From contig BDGG01000013.1 in NCBI GenBank assembly GCA_001949185.1, forward strand, positions 1,318,617 through 1,382,616: DNA of 64,000 nucleotides, written 5' to 3'. A model generated the notes under the pieces. That model ran no database searches. It had not been told where the DNA came from and saw only the letters and a list, made by a program, of their open reading frames with translations. Positions 47,001-58,909 of this stretch are shown here, piece after piece (the stretch's first letter is position 1; every line of letters starts with the position of its first letter). Source of the stretch: Ramazzottius varieornatus. Lineage: Eukaryota > Tardigrada > Eutardigrada > Parachela > Ramazzottiidae. The position numbers were made by a program, and so were the translations under genes.

Positions 47001-47971
47001 ACAATTGACCACATGTAACCACCACTTTGACCAGGCTAGACCAACGAAAGACATTTCCGATTAGCCACAGGAATTTAAATTACAGATACCCTCAAACACA
47101 CGTGGCAGTGGTAATGCTATCCGTCTAGAGTTTAAACGATCCCGGCCATTCCCTTTCAAACCACGGTCGAACGAATGCCCATCACCCCCGTGCAAACACC
47201 ACTGTGCTTCCTGTATGCAGGTGCCGAGATATGAGAACCCCACAAACTGACACCTGGATGCCAAATTAACTGGAAAATATCGTACACAAGGTATGTATCT
47301 CCCTGTCTCACACCGAGTTAGCCGGAAACCTAACACGAAAGATCGAGGCATGGCATGAAATCAATCAACGAAGTTACACATGTGCTGTCCACATGTACGC
47401 GCTGTATTGACCACACATTACTCCATTGTGCATCTCCTGTCACCTGCCTCACGCAAAGCGCCGGTCAGGCGTCAGAGACCATTATTTGAGGCGCCTCGGA
47501 AGCGAGTCCATCTGTCGATATTTCACTGTTGGGTATGAAAAGGGATACGGCGGAAGCGAGCGGAAGTTATCAGTATCCCAGCGGTAGTCTTCAGGTGTAA
47601 ATCATGTCACAATGTCCAACAGTAACGTCTTCGTTTTCTATCTCGCAGCGAGACGTCTCAAAACCGAACGGAATTTGTACAAATCGCTTTCATAAGCGCA
47701 TATTTTTGTGCTGTAGAGCGCACATTTTAAATTCTATTCATACCTCTGAAGTACGAGCCGAGCTGTCCGTTAGCTGAATATTTTCCAAATGATCCAAGCA
47801 GATATCCAACGTTAGCTGCAGATTATCTTCCGGTCCGCTGAAGGGTCGGTAGGAGACAGACGGTGATTCGGCGTTGAGGTCGCTATCGTTGTAATCACGA
47901 ATGTCTTCTTGCACAACCGGCAATGAAGTCCTGTAAGATAGCACAGATGAGCGCGGTCGCAAAGTAAACAT
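32019..47971 (-). CDS. MRL-family adaptor (lamellipodin / RIAM / Mig-10 / Pico): RA-PH plus proline-rich tail
   Basis: Nine exons: 47744-47971, 38692-38857, 37349-37830, 36656-36727, 36279-36377, 35838-35997, 34067-34257, 33793-33936, 32019-33560. Lengths total 3084 nt, closing to 1027 aa. N-terminal part has LDAILGELCALGDELD and DNDSAFSDNVSCISSESGAS, a helix SEKIKRALEKINETEIKK, then the Ras-association domain (LFITVHFNEDLKKSFLIDER ... ERFFEDHENLVENNLMWDKD). The PH domain follows (AKKTWKKFWFVLRSSGLYYS, HKAPTDYGFALKLPQIQ, WMAGIRIAKYG). The ~420-residue tail is rich in Pro/Ser with LPPPPPRRSD and LPPPPPELL, candidate Ena/VASP EVH1 and SH3 sites. MRL proteins link Ras/Rap and phosphoinositides to actin at the leading edge. 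The first exon lies 8.9 kb away, joined by phase and strand only; without it the protein starts at 38857 or later. Confidence 0.88.
35501..35552. repeat. Intronic hairpin family C, copy 6
   Basis: Arms CAAGTGGCGCACGTTTC and GAGTGCGCCACTTGG around TGTTATTGTTAT, in the intron that splits the RA domain of the MRL gene (34258-35837). Confidence 0.8.
40847..41051. mobile_element. MITE-like element, family A, copy 3
   Basis: 205 bp with inverted termini of about 50 bp: TACACGCACGACTGGAAATT, then ATGGGGCCAGTAAGAATCAT and GGGACCAGGC, against the matching complement ending GTCGTGCGTGTA at 41051. The interior matches copy 1 (GCCTTTTCGCTACGGCGGTA, ACACTTTTCTACG). Inside the long MRL intron. Confidence 0.8.
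41913..42005 (+). pseudogene. Ty3/gypsy-like reverse transcriptase scrap
   Basis: Short frame reading EIYQKLIGYCGYIRHFASAF then GKAA, which matches the conserved 'fLGyxgYYRrFIxxFakia' segment just downstream of the RT catalytic core in Ty3/gypsy-type elements. Stops follow directly. Further weak similarity to the RNase H start may continue to about 42150. Confidence 0.45.
43596..43645. other. Assembly gap (50 N)
   Basis: Exactly 50 Ns, so the true gap size is probably unknown. Confidence 0.99.
45335..45382. repeat. Intronic hairpin family C, copy 7 (plus a half arm at ~45405)
   Basis: Arms CAAGTAGCACAC and GTGCACCACCTG around CAGTGTTATTGGCTGG. A further single arm AAAGTGGCGCACTTTCC lies about 25 bp beyond. 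Confidence 0.7.
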
Positions 47972-50900
47972 CTTTGGTGGGTCTGTGTACAAGCACAGCA
48001 AATTGCAATGATGTTATTTGTTTGCTAAGAAAGTCTTGGCGTATATTACAACGTCGTTGGTAGTAACGTTACGGATGAACAGATCTACAGCCAGAACCAT
48101 GCTTCTCTCCAAAAGCGCAATCGGAACGGCGTTTACTACAGAACTACACAAACTAAACGGTATACCCATTTTTCCTCTTTCCGTCAAACTCTCGACTGTG
48201 AAAGCTTTTCGGAGCTCTCTACGCTCCCACTGACCAAACAGCTGATTACAGGCTTTGCTTGTACCCCGTGCCACGCCCTAAACTTACCTAGACTCCACCT
48301 CCAGTCCGGTCAGACCAATCATAAACGGTTTCTTAAGATTGTTTCTCAGATTCGTTCGTGATCTGGGTTTTGGCATGACTAAAGTTGTTTTGGCGTACGA
48401 TTGCTCAAATATCTCAGTTGAAGATCGATTACGGCCAAAAGTATCGTCTATAATGTTTAAAGAAACTGCCCAGGTGGCGCTGCAGTATTCCAGCAAGTTT
48501 TACTGATTTTGAAGCCTCGTTAACATAGTTTCGAAGAGAAGTGACGCACTATTCGAGTCTACAACCGCATCTTACTTTATGATGACACCCCATAGCAGCT
48601 CTGGTTAAGTACGGCACTAGAGAGTTCTACGCCGGAAATAACGATGGGTCCAAAGTCGGGGCATTAAGCAACGAGCTTGCGCCGGCAGCTCGAGCATCTT
48701 CATGTTTCCTGATGAACTGAAAAGCGCACTTTAAGCAGATGGTTGAGCCAATTGATGGCCGGTACTTATTACGTAAAAAAACATCAAGCCAGAGTGTCAA
48801 AGGCGCGTTTAACATGAACAGAGCACCTCGCTACTCTGTCGTTGACTTTGTGACGACAGGAAACCCACACTGCACGCAGCAGGTTAGTTTCCACCCAACA
48901 ATTCCACCTGCTGCTTGTTGGCTGAAGAATCTCGTCAACTCAACGCACTTTACTTCACACTGTGTAACAAGCAGCTATAAAATTGTACATAAATATCGAT
49001 ATCAAAGTTTCAACATTAAGCTTGGCACTTGTGTGCTCTGATATGGGACGTCGGCAAATGAACTTACCCACACCATCACCTCAAGTGGCGCACGTTTCCG
49101 TTGTTAGCAACCACAACTGTGCGCCACTGGGAGGGAAATGCTTTTCCCGACGTCTCATACATTGGCCACTTGTGTGACAGCAGGTTACAGTACTGTACAA
49201 GCCTTGTTTCGAGTTCCCAGCACAGCACAGTACACGGATGGGTAAATAATGAGGCGCCATTGTCAGAACAGTGATGGGAACACCGGAAAAAGTCTTGCGC
49301 AAGTGTCATGTAGTGTCTACAGCAGATACTTCCCGGGAGATTGATAGGCTCCACCAGGAAGAACCATGTAATCAAGGTCGTGACTTTTGGCGCCTGGAAA
49401 AACTAGACAGCGCACCCCGAACAAAGTTCAATGTACACAATAAACATTAATATCCATCAATAACACTTCCTGAATATTTTTCTGTCCCTTGTAACAAATC
49501 GATTCAAAGGGGAGAACTTTTTCAGACATCTTAAAGTGTATCTCAGGGGACGCTTTTGGATCAGACGGCAATTTTGGAACGTAAGGAAGCCGTCCCAAGC
49601 CGCATGTTTATTTAATATGCGCTACTACATTCCAGCCAGTCTGGATTTAAACTCCAATCAGCGGAACTCTAGCTGGGTGTTCAGTCTGAAGTCCTTCCAA
49701 GACCAGCTTGACCCATTTCTTAATTTCTCTTCTGCTTGGAAACTCATTCTGGCCACCGTTACATCGCTCAACTGATCGGAAAAGCATGTAGTCTCGTACA
49801 AACAGAATTTGAACACAACTGTAGATAATCGCTGAGAAAACGCGCAAACGGCGTATATCATAATATGAAATAATATTATTGCGAAACTGTGGCGATCGGA
49901 ACTCGAAGCATTTAGATTGCGCTCCAAGTGCAGAACGACATTTATCAAAACGCTGCTGAGCCTCGCAGCTTTCTTTTCGTAAAATTCTGAAACGCTCAGT
50001 TCACTGTAGCTATGTTGTCCGGAAGGTTCGCGGATCGTACAGAAGGCGTCATTGGCATGAACTGTCAAAGGACTTACATTAGGCTAGACAGTGGAAAGAC
50101 CTCTCACTACGTAAATGGGGGAATCGGAATTATGATCCGTCGAAACTCGATATGCTCGATTAGCATAAGCAGATACAGCCGTCGAGAAACCCACTGCAAC
50201 ATCTAGCGGGTCATAATCTGCAAAGATTCCCGACTTAACACTCCTGAAATGGACAGAACTAAGCCAAATTGTCGATTTGGAAAGATCACACGAAGCTTCG
50301 AAACAATAGTCCACTTGTTCTAACAAAGGAGCCACTTTCCCATTCACGGTATTACTCAACTCTCACTTTTCACATTCCTACAGAAACTAAAAACGTTCTT
50401 CAGAAAAGAAAGCGGTCATGAAAACGCGGTGAGAGCGAAAAGCTGTTGAAAGATCCTCAAACAATGGTTCGCCGCAAGGTAATTTCACGCGTTCGTCTCC
50501 CCAATTCCGTCATTTATCTTTTAAGCGTAATAACGTCAAATCCAAGTGACGCAACTCATGTCATACATTCGAGAAGGGCGGAAACACTCATGGTAAGATG
50601 AAACTTCCACTGACAAATAAACAAGGTCAACATCAGCGCTACAATGTCAGCAAGCCTGTCAGACACTCTTTATTGCGTGGGGACCTCCCATTACTCGTCT
50701 GGAATGCATCTACTGGGAGCGCCGCAATCAGCAAAGTGTCTTCAGCTCGTATTTATGTAATTTGCGATGTCCGTTCTCCTCCAACAAGCCACCATTACAA
50801 TTAACGGTCTCATGACAAGCAATCAACAACGCTAGATGTGCTTTCGCTGATGATCAACGCTACAGTCCACTCTTTGATGGAAAATTACAATCGGCATTAA

Positions 50901-53260
50901 TCAACCCTATGTAACCTTCAGCGATAACCGCGCTGCCTTTTCTTTTCAATCAACGGAGCCACCTAGCCAATTATGTATAATTACAACGTCATTATAACAT
51001 TCCTCGCTGTTTTCCGCCTGTTCGAATCCCATTTTACAGGTCAAGACGCTACTTTGGATTATTAATGAGACAATCGAAACAGTTTCCGTATTTTCCAAAA
51101 CAGGTCCACGAAAGCTTTACCGCACTTACGTCAAAACGTAGTTCGAAGGTTCCAAGAAAAGTACCCGCCGTCAAAATATTCATTCAGGGAGTCGTAAATA
51201 GTATAAATTCAGACACAGAAACAGAGGAAAGAGTACAGGGCAAAACTGCCCTCAAATGCAACCTTCTAAGCAGTTAGTCCCAGTGCAAATACGGACCGTA
51301 TGAAAGTGGACTACTTTGGGCATGCTTTTTGCCAACTGACGTGCCTAACTGCGGTACTAAAGGAGAGTATACCCACTATTTCGCAAACATGAGCTCATGT
51401 TCATAGTTTAATATTTCCGCCGACGACGACAAGATTTCGAGCCTTCGGTGTTAATCGCAACCTCTCTTCTACACGAATATCTCACTGCATCATGTTAGCG
51501 ATACGTGCATACGTAACACTCAACGGGTGCCCGCCGGTACCTACCTGTTGGGAAAGCGATAAACTATCTCGCGTTCCATCGACGAGCCAAATATTCGGAT
51601 GGATAAATGTCCCTGTTAAAGTAACGCACCCAAATTCTTTTCAGATATCGAATTTATCACCCCGATACACGGGCGCAATTCAGCGGTACAGTAGATTACG
51701 CAAAAGATTTAGGTATACGGAAAGTTCACCGGTGGGGGAGTACAATGGTAAGTTAGCCGACGACCTCGCTCTTCCATGAACCGTAAAATGTAATGCGGTA
51801 AACCTGATGTTGAATATTTTGTGTCGGTTAAACCTCAAACATGGCGGACAAGTTGCCCGTACATACTGGTCTTTGTCAGCACTTGACAGTGAGCATTAAA
51901 CGGTAAACGACGGTGAACTATGGATAGAGACATTGGGGTGGAAGTCGGAAGCTTAGCCGGACAAGGTTAAAAGTTATTGATAGCACTTACATTTGCGCGG
52001 TGAATAATCAAATTGGTTTATGTTCCCCAGTCTACACTTGAGACGCTTTAGTTGCCGCACCGTCTCGAAGCGCTCCAAATGGCAATATCGATTAATAATC
52101 CAAATTGCAGCTTGCCGTCATTGCCATAATGAGCAGACTCGAATAAATTGATGATCAAGTACGACATGTGAACGTGAAATCGGAGACGTCGCTGAGGTGA
52201 ATACTGTTCTGGCACAGACATCGGAACGTAACCGCTTGCAGGAAATTACCGTGGAAAGGAAAATATCGCGAGGAATTTCACTCTGTTTCCTTCGGGGTAG
52301 AGTCGCCCTGTTGGAACAGTGAGCACAGCAGCAGTAAAGCGTCCATGCAATACAACCAGCAGACACGAAAGGCTCTTATCTCTGTGTTCTGCTCTCTGGT
52401 TACCACCGATCAAAAGATTTCCCATCGTTTGGCCTTTGTTCAGGGCAAAAGGTACGGATTGGCGGGTTTCGCGGAATCCCACCCAATCAGCCAATTGCGA
52501 TCGTTCTAACAAATGGTCAAGCCAATCAGAAAGCGCAGTTTCGACAGCCTCCGCCTTTGGGGCGCTGCAGCTGTACCAAACGGCATCGTCGGTCTACGGC
52601 AATTTTTCTACGGTATTTTACCTGCCCAAGTTTTGTCCAGCACAAAATTGAGGTCTTCGAGAACGAAAAAACCCCGAACCGATGAATTTTGCGCTTTCGG
52701 AGTCACGAACTCGGGTGATGTTGACACAGAGAGAAATTTGGGTGGAATGAGAGGGGTGGCATGGCGAGGTTATTTTAGTGGTGCAGAAAAGATACTTGAT
52801 CAAGGGGATTCATGCCTGACAGGGTGGAGGACGTCGATCAGGACGATCAGAATGCCGTTTGTCGAAAGATCATCATCGGCCATAATTGCTCACTGCACTC
52901 ATCTTCCACTACTTTTTGGAAAATCGAAATCTTGTCTGAATAATCAGATGACAAACCATGACAAATATTCACTTTTCCATCAAGATTACGCATTGCTTGT
53001 GACGCCAACCAAGAGAGTGCTCAGTTTTGTACCGTTCATCCCAAAATGTCACAACAACTTAAAACCCTCTCCGAGCATTCTTTACATAGTCAACCCCAAA
53101 CTTATCTACAGAAAGAATAACCTGTACAAGAATTGCGGAACGAAAAATAATAAGTGCGAGATTCGATCATTTAACTTTGCGTTTACTGCACCGAGCTGGA
53201 AAAATCACAACCTGAAAAACTGCCACTAAAATTATTCTAAAAAATTCTATCCATGACTCT
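47972..53260. other. Long spacer between MRL first exon and AVL9 block
   Basis: No gene I can support. Open frames such as 52513-53229 have a composition unlike protein and no domain. One hairpin copy (49082-49131) lies here. Confidence 0.45.
49082..49131. repeat. Hairpin family C, copy 8 (intergenic)
   Basis: Arms CAAGTGGCGCACGTTTCCG and CTGTGCGCCACTGG around TTGTTAGCAAC. The only clear copy outside a called gene. Confidence 0.8.
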
Positions 53261-53584
53261 TTAGGAATCTTTCCGTATTCCTGAGATCCAGGATGATACT
53301 AGAAAAAGACAAACCATCAAAGGACCGGACGTAGGGCTTTCAAATCTTTCAAGAATATCATGATGAATATTTTCCACATATTTACCCCACGATTTTGCGT
53401 TTTGTTGAACCATCTTGCTCGTTTCGTTGACGGCATGTACCGCTGCCGAGAGTTTTTTCGACCGTTCAGGAGTCAACATGCTGTAGAGAAAGTAAACGAA
53501 CACCATTGTGATTGGTGCAAACAAAATTAATGTTGATAATTGCCGCTCATGCGGAGCCAAGCACAATCTGACATCAATTCTCAT
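53261..53584 (-). CDS. Hypothetical single-pass membrane protein or exon
   Basis: The frame from the ATG at 53584 reads about 108 codons. It has one likely transmembrane helix (LSTLILFAPITMVFVYFLYS) early, followed by a charged helical region (SKKLSAAVHAVNETSKMVQQ, SWGKYVENIHHDILERFES). The last ~20 residues look less natural and may be read-through past a splice site. It lies downstream of AVL9 on the same strand but AVL9 has its own stop and poly(A) signal. I do not recognise it; it could be a small gene, one exon of a gene, or chance. Confidence 0.3.
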   Translation of the reverse strand: MRIDVRLCLAPHERQLSTLILFAPITMVFVYFLYSMLTPERSKKLSAAVHAVNETSKMVQQNAKSWGKYVENIHHDILERFESPTSGPLMVCLFLVSSWISGIRKDS

Positions 53585-53947
53585 TGAACTTTCATTCAAG
53601 CCCCATTCTTTACCTGTTGACTTTGGCCTTTATGTCCGCCACGCTATACTCACCGGAGCAAGGATGTCTGTAAAGGAAACAAACGTAAAACAATACCGCC
53701 CGCGCCATTTGTCGATTTTCGTAGTAACCATTCGGAAAAACCAAAACGGGCCTGTTTTGCTTTTTCAATGAACAATCAATGCTAACAAAGAATCATAAAA
53801 AGTCGAAATTAACCCATTTCGTGGAAAACATGTGGAGATTCAACCCTAAAAAACGACAGGGATACTCTGTGTGGCCTCAGAATTAACCGAGAAGAAGATG
53901 GAAACGAAAAAGGAATATTTTAGTGATTCTGCGTATTTTTTTTCGAT

Positions 53948-53953
53948 TTTATT
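53948..53953 (-). terminator. AATAAA directly after the AVL9 stop codon
   Basis: The minus strand reads TAA (53956-53954) immediately followed by AATAAA (53953-53948), implying a very short 3' UTR for AVL9. Confidence 0.55.
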
Positions 53954-56900
53954 TTACCCCATGGCAAAGTCTTCCAGTTTGGTTGGCGCGTTCTCATTCC
54001 ATATCCGGAAATTCTTGGTCTTCCGCCAAGCAGAAACAAACGAGTAATTGAAGGATTCGAGGACGAGCTTCTGCGACTTGTCCAGGGCCGAGCACCGTGA
54101 AGCAGTGCCCAACATGCCCGTCAAGTATGCCCGGAACTGCGAGCGTATCCATTCTTCGCCGCCTTCCCACCCTGCGAAAAAAGACATCCATTCATCCATT
54201 TCCGTTCATTAAGCCGAGAAACTAGAGCAAGACTACTACGATGTAGTGTGTACCAGTTCCATGAAAGACCGACTCAGCCTTGGCTCCGTTTGCATCGTCA
54301 TTAACCATCTTGACGACATTATCGATGAAGCGAATATCCTCTGTGGTGAGCTGTAACTGCCGCTTTAAATCCACATCGTACACTTCGACTTTACCCTCCG
54401 CGACCTGTCAACAACAAGCAACATTCAGGCCACTTTTCACAACACGAAAACATGAAAGAATCCAGAACATTCATCAAGTGGCGCACTTCGCCTGTACTAT
54501 GACCCATCAGGTGCGTCAAGTCTTCGCAGCACCCCAAAGCTATTTCCCGTTTCTCCGCCACAACAAAACAAGTCCATGATGATGTTCCAGAAACCTCAAT
54601 TACAAACTCAAACAAAACGGCAGACTTCAGTGAATAGTATAGTTCGAGTCACTACGAAAAACGCAACGCACAGCTCAGTTAGTTGAGGACGAAAACATTC
54701 GTCAAAAACGAAAACATTTGATCTAGTTCGCTTTGGTCAAATGGCGCTTTTGACGATACAAAGAACAGACAAAGTGCGCCCCTTTACTTACGATATGCCA
54801 GAAAGCTTTCATCATGAGTTTCACGATTACAAGTCATGACTTACATCCACAAGGGCATCCGCGAATTTTTTATGATGATGTAGGAACAGCTGGTTCGTGG
54901 CACCTATCAAACACGAAAAATGGAGAAAATTAGGGCATCATATTTACATTTTACACACGTCTGGTCAACAACAAATTTACACAGCGTTTGTCGATTAGCG
55001 ACAAAAGTAGGTGAGAACCATCTAGGTGGTATCTGTCACGTTACGCACGTACTCACCGATGAAGAAGCCCGGAATGGCTGGGTCGTTAAGGAGGTCGTAA
55101 TAGGCCAAGGATAAGTAAGGATGGCAAATATATCCCTGAAAAGACGGCTGCATCATGAATGACTTCCTTCCTAAGCCGGCAAAGTGGAGCAACGTACAGA
55201 AAGACATTAGCCGTACCTTCGTAAACACTTCCAGGGGAAAGCCGTACTCGTCTTTGCGATTTAAGGACGGCCTGACCGGCTGCATCTTTGTGGACGATGC
55301 TCTCCTGTTCTGGCCGTTCGTCTGCTCCGTGGAGTTCGACGCGGAAACGGGAACAGAGGAGAGGGGAGTGCTGGACTTGACGGAGGGGTCGTCCTCTGAG
55401 CTTTCGCTGGATATACTTGGTGGAAGATCTGCGGAAAGAATAAATTGAGAATCAACACCAATGTCACAAATATATTAAAAATGAAAAGATGAACTGGGGT
55501 TCTGGGCTCGGCAAGCACACTCAACATAATTGCTTCTACAAGTGGCGCACGCTTACAGCCAATAATACTGAAAAAATGCGCCACTCAGGGCAACGAAATT
55601 TTCTGGCATTTTTTCCAGACATACTGTATACTTGTTCAAACAGAAGGAAAAGGATGATTTACCATAAAAAATTGGATTCCTTACATTTAAATTTACAGTC
55701 TTTCGAGCTTAAGTTTCACGAACCTTCTTCCTCTTCGGGTTTCTTGTCTTTGGCACTGTCGTGGCTCTTCGACTCTAGGCTTTCGTCGTCGGTGTCTCGA
55801 TAGGTTAGTTCGCGGTTGATTTCTTCGAGGAGGTCCATCTCGGAGATATATTCCAGGATGGGTTTGTCGTCGAGGATGGCGGAGTCCTGCGAGTCTTGGA
55901 GTTGATTCATACAGGCTGACTGCGTCAAGCCGTACTCGACCATCTCGGGAAAGAGAGATATGAGCGAGATTATCGAGGAACTTAGAAGCTTCACCGGTGA
56001 GGAATACACCAAAACCTGCAATGTGAAGCCCTTGAACTGAAATAGTAAACCCTTTTCAAGCTCGGCAAACAGCCTCGACAATATTGTTTCCCCAAGTGGC
56101 GCACGCTGTCGGTGTTATTAGCTGGAAGAGTGCGTCACTCACAAAGCAGTATTGACGACTTCGTTTACCGAGCACAATTGTGATTTCATGCCGTCGGAAT
56201 TACTTTAGAAGATCATACCTTCTTCTCCAGGAGCAGTAACTTGAACAGAACCAAAATCCGGTGCTTAAATCTCACGACGAGGTCCCGTACTGAAAGACCT
56301 AGACAACCAGAGAGAGCATAATGTTGGAGAACATGTTACAGGGTTGAAGACTCGGGTGTTCGGTAGATTACCTTACCTACGAAGATTTGACTTTCCTGGA
56401 GCAGTTTCTCGCTGAGCGATTCATTAAGTTGGTTGTACGTGTCTTCGAGGAGCTGAACTTGACTAAAGTCTCTCTGTATAAGTACAAAAAAGTGTTTCAA
56501 CTTTACTTGTAAATAAGAGAGTGACAACAATCGCTTACCTCTTCGAAGTAAGCATGAGTTATCAGGGCGAGTTTCGCTTCGATGATGCCATACAGCGGAA
56601 GTCGACTGACAACGCAGACAGACTTCTGAACCGTCTCTCTGGTCACCTCCAGATCCTTCTTCAGTAGCTTCTAAACATAAAGAAATGTACAACCGGCAAA
56701 AAAAGTGATCTGAAGAGGAAGTTTTGCGAACTTACATCGGCATCAATTTGACGATAACAGGAAACTCCGAAGGCTGTCTTCGAATCGTCGTCCAATGACG
56801 GTAGATGAAAGTAAACGGTATCTAAAACCAACACACAATCGTGATCGACTAGCACAGCGAATACTGGACGAGCCATGAAGAACGAAAGTTCCAAAACGTA

Positions 56901-57224
56901 CCGCTTTGATACTTATGAGCTCCGTCAGGCAAAGCCAGCGACGGTAGATGCTTCCATTCTTCGGGTAGCATCAGTTCCGGTGTGTCACCCTCCAACTTCA
57001 CCTCCTGCAGAGTGTCACCTGTAGTGCCTTCCGTGGTTCTCGTTAACTGCCATGGAGGCGTGGGAAAGGGAGGATAGCAGTATTCAAGCTGCAACGAGAG
57101 ATACGTGGACCGGAAGTGGGATACCGAAAGCGCGACAGCAGCGAAACGAGCTTACCTGACAGCCTTTCTTATGATGAAAGCCGATGACCAACACATGAGA
57201 GATCACGTTACTTGATTCGGCCAT
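53954..57224 (-). CDS. AVL9: AVL9 homologue (DENN-related exocytic transport/cell migration protein)
   Basis: Twelve exons: 57156-57224, 56902-57088, 56736-56821, 56539-56670, 56377-56473, 56219-56298, 55724-56015, 55217-55428, 55057-55135, 54845-54903, 54254-54404, 53954-54171. They total 1662 nt, closing to 553 aa (human AVL9 is about 650). It starts MAESSNVISHVLVIGFHHKK. Conserved blocks are LPSLALPDGAHKYQ, FGVSCYRQIDAD, VTRETVQKSVCVVSRLPLYG, ITHAYFEERDFSQVQLLE, SVRDLVVRFKHRILVLFKLL, SLFPEMVEYGL, DEYGFPLEVFTKGYICHPYL, ATNQLFLHHHKKFADALVD and WEGGEEWIRSQFRAYLTGML. An acidic linker replaces the variable human middle region. The C-terminal tail after FRIWNENAP is shorter than in vertebrates. 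In yeast Avl9 acts in late secretory transport; the human protein affects cell migration. All introns are GT-AG. Confidence 0.95.
54475..54521. repeat. Intronic hairpin family C, copy 9
   Basis: Arms CAAGTGGCGCACTTCGC and AGGTGCGTCAAG, in AVL9 intron 54405-54844. Confidence 0.7.
55539..55589. repeat. Intronic hairpin family C, copy 10
   Basis: Arms CAAGTGGCGCACGCTTACAG and ATGCGCCACTCAGG around CCAATAATACTG, in AVL9 intron 55429-55723. Confidence 0.8.
56093..56141. repeat. Intronic hairpin family C, copy 11
   Basis: Arms CAAGTGGCGCACGCTGTC and GAAGAGTGCGTCACTC around GGTGTTATTAGCTG, in AVL9 intron 56016-56218. Confidence 0.8.
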
Positions 57225-58909
57225 CTTTCTAAATCCGTTCCAAGCTGGAGAATGTAACTTTTACATCGGAGCGGCTTCGATATCCTGGAAGAACGGCATT
57301 GTACTTTCACGTTCAGTACAAATCCATCAACAATCAAGCACGCCGAGCAAACTCGAAATTCTGAACGTGTTATCAACTTCTTGTGTGTTTACTTTTACCT
57401 TTCGAGCCAGCAGCAGCACAGAAGAAGGGTAAACACACGCTTTATTCAGAACAAAGCAACAGTCTCGCTGTAGTTGAAGTTGGATGGTAGCCGAGCGAAA
57501 AGTCCAGAAGTAAACAAGCGATAAGAGCGCGAGATCACTTTCAAAACGGGTGAAACGTGTGTAGACCCTTTACTGTGGTCCAACGAGCAGTAGTGCCCTG
57601 CATCATAGTAACGCGCTGAAATAAGAAAGGCACACTTGCTGACGAGACTGTTTCTGACCGTCTTCTGTAGCCAGTACCTAATTCATTTCCGCAGTCCAGC
57701 GCACCTTCTCCCACGACACACAGGTCAAGAGTCGAGAAGAATCTCTGCAGAAAACAACATGCGAAATTTGCGTGAAACTGATCGAACCAGTGTCCCTGTT
57801 GCACCGACGCAGCCATGTCTTTTACGGTGCAGTAGGCGTCCGATACGTGTACCTGTAGTCCAAGAAATCGATGACGTAGTGCGTCGCTAAATACATGACC
57901 GATGAACTGGAGCAATCAACACTTTGAATCAACGTACGACGCAGGAGTAAAATGCAAGGGCCGCCTATCCACTCTGCTGATTGGCTTATGTCAAAGTGAA
58001 CGCACCAGTCGACGATTTTTCTTTCTTATCCAGGTTGGTGATTGGAGACAAAAGGAACAATTAGAGTCCGCGCGCGCGGGCAGATTGGATTGGGACTGGG
58101 CGGAGCCAAGTTTACAAGGCATCAGACGTGCTTCACTTTCAGGCAGCCAACATTTCTGCGAGCAACGAACCGCGTAAAATTCATGCAGTAATGATACTGC
58201 TTTGAAAGTTTCGAATCTTCCATTGATAACAGGTCAACTCGGGAGTGTTCCGATCGCAGAAGCTTGCTTCCCATCCGAAGAAAGTGTCGGCATACGTGCG
58301 GAGCATCGCCTGCTCCCAGTCCTAATTTTGCTGTGTTACTTCTCCGTTGATTGCCTGATCGGAGCACAAGGATGTCTCGATGACCCACCGGAAGTCATCC
58401 TTCTGGATTTTCTGCGAATTCTTCCGTTCGACGTGTCGACGCGAAACATGAATCTGTATTTTAGCCATTAAAAGGAGATCAGAAGGTAATTTTTGCAAAT
58501 TATAATCGTGCGAAATTTGGATCTCGGGGCCGCTTAAACTTGGCGTATTCATTTAGAATCCAGGTTGAAGGCAGGAATGCAGCCTTGCGGTTTACTTGAT
58601 TTGTTTCCAACCATATTTGCTCTAGCTGAGTGAGGAATCACCCGTTGAAAACGAAAACGGGAATTTTACTGGATTGTCTGGATGATTTTACAGGTTGACC
58701 AACGGATTAACGGACAGCTCACGGACCCTTCGACCCTTGTTCGACGACAGGTCTGAGAAAGTAAGGCGAAGAAGATCGCTTCATCGACAAGGAGACAATA
58801 CGTGTTGTAGCGAGATCAATTCAGATTGAATGACTGATCCAAGAAATAGTCGATTGTATCGTTCTGAACGAAAGTGAACTCGTTCGATTTTTCTGTTTCA
58901 GATTCAATA
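57225..58909. other. Divergent upstream region between AVL9 and BORA
   Basis: AVL9 (minus) and BORA (plus) point away from each other, so this 1.7 kb should hold both promoters and leaders. A candidate non-coding 3' splice site (TTTCTGTTTCAG) lies at 58891-58902, eight bases before the BORA ATG. Confidence 0.5.

Larger units (their letters stand above)
38858..47743. other. 8.9-kb first intron of the MRL gene, repeat-rich
   Basis: No internal gene supported. It holds MITE copy 3 (40847-41051), a retroelement RT scrap (about 41913-42005), one assembly gap, and hairpin copy 7. If the first-exon link is wrong, most of this is intergenic. Confidence 0.5.

Noticed and set aside
52513-53229. 238-codon open frame on the plus strand
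   Set aside because: Longest unassigned frame in the spacer, but no domain, no hydrophobic core pattern, and a composition changing abruptly along its length. I treat it as chance.
57541-57915. 124-codon minus-strand frame with a possible inner start MAASVQQGHWFDQF
   Set aside because: Slightly protein-like with a possible splice site, but no family match and it sits in the AVL9/BORA promoter region. Not enough to call.
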